Of a stretch of DNA of 30,560 nucleotides, positions 22,214 through 28,376 are shown in pieces (position 1 is the first letter of the stretch; each line of letters starts with the position of its first letter). The DNA is from Oceanococcus sp041625325 (GTDB taxonomy: Bacteria; Pseudomonadota; Gammaproteobacteria; Nevskiales; Oceanococcaceae). The position numbers and the translations under genes are program-made. Location of the stretch: NCBI GenBank assembly GCA_041625325.1, contig JBFJTN010000017.1, positions 1-30,560 of the forward strand. The letters are read 5' to 3'. A model generated the notes under the pieces. That model had not been told where the DNA came from. It saw only the letters and a list, made by a program, of their open reading frames with translations, and searched no databases.

Positions 22214-25095
22214 CGCAGCGCCTCCAGCTTGATCTGGCGCCCGGCAGCGGCGCGCAGGCCTTCATCCAGCGACAGCAGGAAGGCGTTGCTGCGCGCCCGA
22301 TCGCTCTGCAGGAAGGGCCGGATCTGATTCAGGTAGAGCTGGCCGTCGGCGAAGGCGAATTCCACATCGGCCGGCGCCGGCCGCCCCTGCGCGTCGGTCA
22401 GTTGCGGATAGCGCTGCGGCAGGCTGCGGGCCACGGCCAGCAGGGCTTCGATGTCGGCCGGCTGCAACAGCACCTCCGGTCCCTGGGCCGGCAGCAGGGC
22501 GCTGCCGCCGCCAGGCAGGACCTGACGGGCCCGCGGCTCGGTGGCCGAGGCCAGCAGCTCCACCTCACTGCCATCCAGGCGGATACGCAGGGATTCCGCC
22601 GCCTGTCCCTCGACCCCGCCACCAACGCCTTCATTGGTGGCCACGGTGACCCAGCCGCTGTCATTGCTGGTCAGGTCTGCCGTGATCATCACCCCGGACT
22701 TGTCCGCCGGCACGGTCCGGTGCAGCAGCACGGCGACATACAGCTGCTCCGGCTGGTCCATCAGGGCCTGACGCCAGCCATAGGCCCGCTCGGTGAAGGG
22801 CGAGGCCCAGACCCGCCGGATCGCATCCAGGATGTTGTCCACCCCGACCACATGCGGCACGGTCAGATTGAGACCGGCGCCGGTGAAGCCGGGCAGGTCC
22901 TCCACGTTGGTGTCGGAGCGCACGAACACCCCGTAGCGGCCGTCCGGACCGAAAACCCTGGCCAGGGCCGCGACCAGACTGCTGCGGAATTCGGCACTGA
23001 AGGGCCGCGCTTCGATCAGGCCGCGCAACTCGGCCAGAAAGGCGCTGGTCGCCTGCTGGCGGGCCGGCCCGTCCGCCATCGCGTGCAGGCTGCGGTAGCG
23101 CTGCTGCATCCAGTCCAGCACGCTGCCCTGCCCGCCCGGGGCCGCTGCGTCCAGCACCGCCGCGCGAAAGGCACCGAAGGGAATCGCCAGGCCCGGGGAC
23201 ACCTGACCAGGGTAACGCGAGGCCAGTTCCCCGAGCTTGGCCGCCTTGGGCCCGACACTGCGGCCGGAATCCTCCGCCCGCAGATCCGCCATGGGCAGGG
23301 GCTGGCGCCGCGACAGGTCCAGCCGGGCCATGTCCACCCGGATGCTCACCGCCCGCTCCGCCTGGCGCGGGAACAGCGCGTCCCATTGCGGGCCGTCCTC
23401 GGCCAGGCGGACCACCCCGGCAGGGCTGGCGGCCAGCACCATCTGCCGGCCATGGCGGCTGGCCAGCTGCTCCAGCCACTCGCTGCCGACCACCACATTG
23501 GGCACCCCCAGATTGCGCGCCAGCAGCTGCACATGGGACAGGGCGTTGCCCTCCGCCGCGGTCAGGATACCGGCCACCGCAGGCAGGTCCGCCGCCGACT
23601 CCGGTGCCAGCACGATGGCCGGGGAGCTGCGCTCACCCAGGGCGTCCAGCGGTTGCAATGGCCCGCGCGCCAGACCGGGATTCAGCGCGCGCAGGCCGCT
23701 GCTGACCGGCCTGCCGAACAGCTCATGGCGGATGCCGCTGAGCCGGTCGGCCTCGGCCACCAGGCTTTCCAGCAGTTCGCCGTAGCTCAAGGCCGGACTG
23801 CCACGCAGGCGGTCCGGGATCAGCCACTGGGCCTTGGGCTCGACCCGGGCAAAGGACCGGATCGTCTCGCCCAGATGAAACTGCAGGCGATTGCCGGCCC
23901 ACACCGGCGGCCGGGCCAGCACGGCCAGGGCCTCACGGTACTCGCCCAGACGCAGATCGGACGAGCCGCGCAGCTGATCGATGGCCTCGCGCGCCTGTTC
24001 CAGCTCGCGCCCGGTCAGCAGGCCGCTGCCGTAGAGCGCGCGCAACAGCGGGCGCAGGGCGTCCAGCCGCTGCGCTGCACTCATCTGCGCGGCCGCGGCA
24101 ACGATCTCGCGCCCGCTGGCGAAGGCGGCATCCTCTGCCGCCAGCGACAGGCGCATGGCCTCCAGGCGCCGCGCCGGCGCGTAGCCCGGCAGGCGCTGGC
24201 GAATCAGCGACATGGCCGCCGCGGCGACGTCCAGGCGCTGGCCTGCGGTTCCGGCCTGCTCCCAACGGGAAACGAAGCTGGCCATGGCCGGGTCCCCGCT
24301 GAGCCGCCCGAAAGCGGCCAGTTCCGCCCCCAGCGGACGGATCCGATACAGCGCATCCAGGTCCTGCGCCAGCTTCTCCATCTCGGCGGCGATGGCCGGC
24401 GCCGGGCTGGTCGCGGCGGCGTAATCGCGCACCGCCCGGGCATCCGCCGCATCCGGATGGGAATGGATCTTGTTGCGCAGACGGGCGAAGCCGGCCTCGC
24501 GCTCCGCCAGCTGGGAGGCCAGCGCGCGGATGCCGTCCAGCAGATTGCCACCACGCCCGAGATCCAGGCGCCTGACTGCTTCCCGGGCCAGCAGGAAATC
24601 CTGGTCGAGGCTGGCCGGCTCGCGCAGCAGCGCCTGCAGGATGCGACTGGCCGCCGCGGTATCCGCCTCGATCTGGAAGGCCCCGCGAGCGAAACGGGCC
24701 TTGCGGAAAATCCAGCCATCGTCCAGCGCCACCAGATGCTGTTCCACCAGCAGGGCCTTGAGTCGCCGCCCCCCCTCGGCCAGGGCGTCCTGCGGACTGA
24801 TCTCGGCCAGCACATTGGCCATGGGGATACCGGCCGTGCGCAAGGCCTCGGCCTGCGCACCCCGCAGACCATGCTGGCGACCGCCACCATGCGGTCGACA
24901 GGCGTAGGGCTTGGGGGGCAGCACGCTGCCATCCTGACAGAACCAGCGGACCGATTCGAAGGGCCCCAGGTGCTGCTGCTTCATCTGCTCCACTTGCCGC
25001 GAGCCCTGCGGGTCCCGGGCATTGCCGGGGGCGGGCGCGCTGTGGGCAGGGAACGAACAGGCCAGGAGCAGCAGGAGCGCATGGCGGTACGGCAT
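22210..25095 (-). CDS. Exported dikinase with glucan-water-dikinase-like domain order (PEP/pyruvate-binding superfamily)
   Basis: The 961-residue protein starts with a signal peptide (MPYRHALLLLLACSFPAHSA). Residues 30-450 are an Ala/Leu-rich helical region without a recognised domain; an early part with WFCQDG and PYACRP may hold a disulfide. Residues about 485-565 form a PEP-utiliser mobile domain with the phosphorylatable His521 in GNALSHVQLLARNLGVP. Residues about 610-935 form an ATP-grasp domain: GPKAAKLGEL (615-624), VRSDTNVEDLPGFTGAGL (725-742), VWASPFTERAY (762-772) and the end NQIRPF. His domain before ATP-grasp is the order of plant glucan water dikinases; PpsA and PPDK have the reverse, and no PEP-binding TIM barrel is present. 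I chose the ATG at 25095 because it starts the signal peptide. Substrate unknown. Confidence 0.85.
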   Translation of the reverse strand: MPYRHALLLLLACSFPAHSAPAPGNARDPQGSRQVEQMKQQHLGPFESVRWFCQDGSVLPPKPYACRPHGGGRQHGLRGAQAEALRTAGIPMANVLAEISPQDALAEGGRRLKALLVEQHLVALDDGWIFRKARFARGAFQIEADTAAASRILQALLREPASLDQDFLLAREAVRRLDLGRGGNLLDGIRALASQLAEREAGFARLRNKIHSHPDAADARAVRDYAAATSPAPAIAAEMEKLAQDLDALYRIRPLGAELAAFGRLSGDPAMASFVSRWEQAGTAGQRLDVAAAAMSLIRQRLPGYAPARRLEAMRLSLAAEDAAFASGREIVAAAAQMSAAQRLDALRPLLRALYGSGLLTGRELEQAREAIDQLRGSSDLRLGEYREALAVLARPPVWAGNRLQFHLGETIRSFARVEPKAQWLIPDRLRGSPALSYGELLESLVAEADRLSGIRHELFGRPVSSGLRALNPGLARGPLQPLDALGERSSPAIVLAPESAADLPAVAGILTAAEGNALSHVQLLARNLGVPNVVVGSEWLEQLASRHGRQMVLAASPAGVVRLAEDGPQWDALFPRQAERAVSIRVDMARLDLSRRQPLPMADLRAEDSGRSVGPKAAKLGELASRYPGQVSPGLAIPFGAFRAAVLDAAAPGGQGSVLDWMQQRYRSLHAMADGPARQQATSAFLAELRGLIEARPFSAEFRSSLVAALARVFGPDGRYGVFVRSDTNVEDLPGFTGAGLNLTVPHVVGVDNILDAIRRVWASPFTERAYGWRQALMDQPEQLYVAVLLHRTVPADKSGVMITADLTSNDSGWVTVATNEGVGGGVEGQAAESLRIRLDGSEVELLASATEPRARQVLPGGGSALLPAQGPEVLLQPADIEALLAVARSLPQRYPQLTDAQGRPAPADVEFAFADGQLYLNQIRPFLQSDRARSNAFLLSLDEGLRAAAGRQIKLEALR

Positions 25096-25217
25096 GGGTA
25101 ATTCCAGTCCCAGATTGGCAAATCGATGCACCGCCAGCATAGCGCATGGCCAGGGCCGCATTGCTTCGGAGCACCACCGACCCGGACAATAGCGAAGAGA
25201 TTCGCCCTGCCCGCCCC
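25096..25217. promoter_or_regulatory. Divergent promoter region, dikinase operon / MFS gene
   Basis: Only 122 bp separate the chosen starts. On the plus strand TTGCTT (25161-25166) and GACAAT (25185-25190) with an 18-bp spacer are a weak sigma70-type pair. On the minus strand TATGCT (complement of 25136-25141) is a possible -10. Shared control of the two units is possible but not shown. Confidence 0.35.
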
Positions 25218-26756
25218 ATGTCCGCTGCCGAAACACCAAGCACCAAGTCCGTCGCCGAGCCCTTCCCGGCCCACCTGCGCCCGCTGTACCACAACGGGAT
25301 CTTCAGCCAGGCCATGGATTCGCTCACCACCGGCGCGATCCTGGTCGGCCTGGCGCTGGAACTGGGTGCCTCCAATCTGATCATCGGCCTGATCGGCGCG
25401 ATCCCCTTCCTGAGCAATCTGTTCCAGCTGCCGGCCATCTACCTGGTGGATCACTTCCAGGATCGCAAGCGCATCGTGCTGATCAGCTCGGTGATCGGGC
25501 GCAGCATGCTGCTGCTGGTGGCGCTGGTGCCCATCCTGCACCCCTCTTCGGCGGCGCTGGCCGTGGTGCTCAGCGCGGTGACCCTGCGCTACTGCTTCGG
25601 CGCCATCACCGCCTGCGCCTGGAACTCCTGGCTGCGTGACATCATTCCTGCACCCATGCTGGGGCGCTTTCTTGGCTTCCGTCTGTACCTGATGAGCCTG
25701 GCCGCGGTCGGTGTCGGCCTGGGCGCCGCGGCGCTGATCGACTTCTGGAAAGGGCGGCCGGCGCATCTGTATGTCTACACCGCCCTGTACGTGCTGGGCA
25801 GCATCAGCGGCCTGGCCGGCGCCTACTACGCCAGCAAGGTGCCGAATGCGCCGATCGAGAGCCGGGAGACCCGGGCGATGAACCGCAGCCTGCGCCTGGA
25901 CCGTCTGCTCAGTCCCTTCCATCACCGCAATTTCCGGCGCCTGATGAGCTTCATGTGCTCATGGAACTTCGCCGCCAACATGGCGACCCCCTTCTTCGTC
26001 GCCTACATGCTGACCAAGCTGGGCTACGAGCTCACCTTCGTGATCATGCTGACCCTGTTCAGCCAGGCCGTCACCGCCGCGTCATTGCGCCTGTGGGGGC
26101 GCTACGCCGACCGCTTCAGCCACAAGGCGGTGATGGGCACCTGCGGCGGCCTGTTCGTCGCCTGCCTGCTGGGCTGGACCTTCACCAGCTTTCCGGAGCG
26201 CCACGCCTACACCACGCCGCTGCTGTTCCTGCTGCATGCGCTGATGGGTCTGGCCACCGCCGGCATCAACCTGACCACCAGCAGCCTGGCCTTCAAGCTG
26301 TCACCCCAGCGCGAGGCCACCTCCTTCCTGGCGGTCAACACCATGGTCAACTCCCTGGCGGCGGGCACCGCGCCGCTGATCGGCGGCCTGTTCGCCGACT
26401 TTTTCGCCGAACGCCAGCTCAGCCTGGTCATCCGCTGGCAGTCCAGCAGCGGCACCCTGGACGTGAACACCCTGCACATCGGGCACTGGGACTTCTTCTT
26501 CCTGATCTCCTTCTTCGTCGGCCTGTTCGCCCTCAATCGCCTGAGCCTGGTGGAAGAACCGGGGCACCGGCCACAGGACGAAATGCTGCGCGAACTGATG
26601 ACCGACACCGGCCAGGCCCTGCGCAGCGCCACCAGCGTGGACGGCCTGCGCGATGCTGTCACCGCGCCCCTGATCGTGGCCTTCAATCTGTTCAAGCCCA
26701 GCCCCAGGCCGACCCCGTCTGCCGCCCCATCGGCGCCCCCCCAGCCACCGGCCTGA
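25218..26756 (+). CDS. Major facilitator superfamily transporter
   Basis: The roughly 510-residue protein has about 12 hydrophobic helices in two halves joined by a basic cytoplasmic loop (about 205-225, RETRAMNRSLRLDRLL). The MFS A-motif-like sequences are VDHFQDRKR between helices 2 and 3 and its repeat GRYADRFSHKAVMG in the second half. A proline-rich C-terminal tail (PSPRPTPSAAP) ends the protein. The substrate cannot be told from sequence. The frame begins at an ATG at 25146, but I prefer the ATG at 25218 (MSAAETPS) because a possible promoter lies between them; neither has a clear ribosome site. It is divergent from the exported dikinase operon and is followed after 143 bp by the phoX-type gene, which has its own Pho box. 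Confidence 0.8.
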   Translation: MSAAETPSTKSVAEPFPAHLRPLYHNGIFSQAMDSLTTGAILVGLALELGASNLIIGLIGAIPFLSNLFQLPAIYLVDHFQDRKRIVLISSVIGRSMLLLVALVPILHPSSAALAVVLSAVTLRYCFGAITACAWNSWLRDIIPAPMLGRFLGFRLYLMSLAAVGVGLGAAALIDFWKGRPAHLYVYTALYVLGSISGLAGAYYASKVPNAPIESRETRAMNRSLRLDRLLSPFHHRNFRRLMSFMCSWNFAANMATPFFVAYMLTKLGYELTFVIMLTLFSQAVTAASLRLWGRYADRFSHKAVMGTCGGLFVACLLGWTFTSFPERHAYTTPLLFLLHALMGLATAGINLTTSSLAFKLSPQREATSFLAVNTMVNSLAAGTAPLIGGLFADFFAERQLSLVIRWQSSSGTLDVNTLHIGHWDFFFLISFFVGLFALNRLSLVEEPGHRPQDEMLRELMTDTGQALRSATSVDGLRDAVTAPLIVAFNLFKPSPRPTPSAAPSAPPQPPA

Positions 26757-26840
26757 GCCGGGCCGCTGCGGTGCCTCGCGACGGGAGTCCGGCCGGGCGC
26801 CGCGTGACCTCCGCCGATGCGGCATCCCGCCGAACGGAGA

Positions 26841-26858
26841 CTTTCATACAGCTGTCAC
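26841..26858 (+). promoter_or_regulatory. PhoB box
   Basis: CTTTCAT-ACAG-CTGTCAC matches the two direct heptamers with a 4-bp AT-rich spacer of the Pho box (CTGTCAT-N4-CTGTCAC) at 13 of 14 heptamer positions. A TGAAAT hexamer (26869-26874) lies about 10 bp further, the expected place for the -10 of a PhoB-activated promoter, and the chosen start follows at 26900. It also rises above the local GC content. This makes phosphate-starvation control of the PhoX gene likely. Confidence 0.75.
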
Positions 26859-26899
26859 AAGCGTTTGATGAAATGTCCCGTTTCACACAAGCGCCCACC

Positions 26900-28321
26900 A
26901 TGTCCCTTCCTGCCTCATCCGCCCACTCCCGCCGTGCCGTGCTGCGCATGCTGTTCATGAGCGGCAGCGCCGCCGCCTCGCTGCCCCTGCTCAGCGCCTG
27001 CAACAATCACGCGCGCCTCTCGCTGCAGCCTGACGGCCCGACGCCGACCCCCGATGGGGGCGAGTTGAACCTGGCGCCGGGTCCGCTCAGTCAGATCGGT
27101 CCGCTGGTGGATTCGGGCCTGGACGGCATCGCGATCCCGGAGGGCTTCGGGCTGCGCGCGGTGGCGCGCAGCGGCACGCCGCCGGCCCTGGGCAGCCTGT
27201 ATCCCTGGCATGTGTTTCCCGACGGCGGGGCCTGCTTTGCCCGGGACAATGGGGGCTGGATCTACACCTCCAACAGCGAGGTGCCCGGCGGCGCCGGCGG
27301 CTGCGGCGCCCTGGCCTTCGACCCCGACGGCAGCGTGGTCGACGCCTACCCCATCCTGAGCAATACCAGCAGCAACTGCGCCGGCGGCGCGACCCCCTGG
27401 AACAGCTGGCTGTCCTGCGAGGAAACCGGCAACGGGCAGGTCTGGGAGACCGACCCTTACGGCGCTGTCGGTGCGGTGGCCAAGCCTGCGCTGGGCCTGT
27501 TCTCGCACGAGGCGGCCGCCGTGGACCTGGCCCATCGCACGGTCTATCTCACCGAAGACAGCGGCGACGGCCGCTTCTACCGCTGGGTCGCCGATGCCGG
27601 CGACTATTCGGATTCCGAACAGCGACTGGCCCTGGAAAATGGCCGCCTGCAGGTCCTGAACCTGGCTGGCCTGGAGAACGGCGGCTATGCACAAGACGCC
27701 GCCGAAGTGCGTCAGTTGCGCGCGGCCCGCTGGTTGGATGCCATCCGCCCCGACGAGCCCCAGGGCACGGTGAGGGCGGAGCTTGCGGCGGCCGCAGCGC
27801 CGGTGCCGGGCACCCGCTTCGCCGGCGGCGAAGGTCTGTGGTTCCACGAACTGCCACCGGCCCTGCGCTCGATTCCTCCCGGCGGCAGCCGCCCCAGCCG
27901 CGGGCTCGTGTTCTGGACCACCAAGGGCGACAACCGGGTCTGGGCCCTGGATATCGAGAATCAGCTGGTGGAACTGATCTTCGACAACGAGCAGATCACG
28001 CCCGGCTTCTCGGATGTGGACAACCTCACCGTCAGCCCGGCCGGCGACATCCTGGTGTCCGAGGACCTCACCGAATCCGGCCGCGGCATCCGCATCATGG
28101 TGGTGGTGCCGAATCAGCCCGCCGTGGTGCTGGTGGACTGCTATCACCCGGGCTCGGAAATCTGCGGCCCGGCCTTTTCCCCGGATGGCAGTCGCCTGTA
28201 CTTCAGCTCACAGCGCGGACCGGCCACCCCGATGCCGACGCCGGAACTGCTGGAAGGCCTGCCCGGCACCGGGCTGGGCGCCACCTACGAACTGCTGATC
28301 CCGGAAGCGTTCCGGGCCTGA
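26900..28321 (+). CDS. PhoX-family (DUF839) phosphatase, Tat-exported lipoprotein
   Basis: The 473-residue protein begins with a twin-arginine motif SRRAVLR (10-16), a hydrophobic stretch and a lipobox LSAC with Cys34, so it should be exported folded and lipid-anchored. The body resembles PhoX/DUF839: ATPWNSWLSCEET, GLFSHEAAAVDL, YLTEDSGDGRFYRW and DVDNLTVSPAGDILVSEDL, the Glu- and Asp-rich metal-binding segments of a beta-propeller. PhoX enzymes are calcium/iron-dependent phosphomonoesterases that release phosphate from organic esters outside the cytoplasm. The frame is open back to 25955 inside the MFS gene, but the Tat signal and Pho box fix the start at 26900; an ATG at 26873 would overlap the likely -10. 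A Pho box precedes it and a strong terminator follows. Confidence 0.87.
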   Translation: MSLPASSAHSRRAVLRMLFMSGSAAASLPLLSACNNHARLSLQPDGPTPTPDGGELNLAPGPLSQIGPLVDSGLDGIAIPEGFGLRAVARSGTPPALGSLYPWHVFPDGGACFARDNGGWIYTSNSEVPGGAGGCGALAFDPDGSVVDAYPILSNTSSNCAGGATPWNSWLSCEETGNGQVWETDPYGAVGAVAKPALGLFSHEAAAVDLAHRTVYLTEDSGDGRFYRWVADAGDYSDSEQRLALENGRLQVLNLAGLENGGYAQDAAEVRQLRAARWLDAIRPDEPQGTVRAELAAAAAPVPGTRFAGGEGLWFHELPPALRSIPPGGSRPSRGLVFWTTKGDNRVWALDIENQLVELIFDNEQITPGFSDVDNLTVSPAGDILVSEDLTESGRGIRIMVVVPNQPAVVLVDCYHPGSEICGPAFSPDGSRLYFSSQRGPATPMPTPELLEGLPGTGLGATYELLIPEAFRA

Positions 28322-28342
28322 AGCCGGGCTGGTCGCGACATC

Positions 28343-28376
28343 CGCGGGCCTGCCTTCGGGCAGGCCCGCGACGTTT
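28343..28376 (+). terminator. Rho-independent terminator with UUCG tetraloop
   Basis: CGCGGGCCTGCC (28343-28354) and GGCAGGCCCGCG (28359-28370) form a perfect 12-bp stem closed by the very stable TTCG loop (28355-28358), followed by ACGTTTT. It terminates the phoX-type gene. On the other strand the stem follows the stop of the convergent PHP gene, though without a T-run. Confidence 0.85.

Noticed and set aside
22402..25101. 899-codon plus-strand ORF opposite the dikinase, and similar long antisense ORFs (for example 7382-9316 and 6375-7679 minus)
   Set aside because: They lie antisense to well-supported genes, are rich in Gln, His, Arg and Gly as expected for GC-rich shadow frames, and show no family motifs.
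25955..26899. N-terminal extension of the PhoX frame into the MFS gene
   Set aside because: It overlaps the MFS coding region and Pho box; the Tat signal at 26900 marks the real N-terminus.
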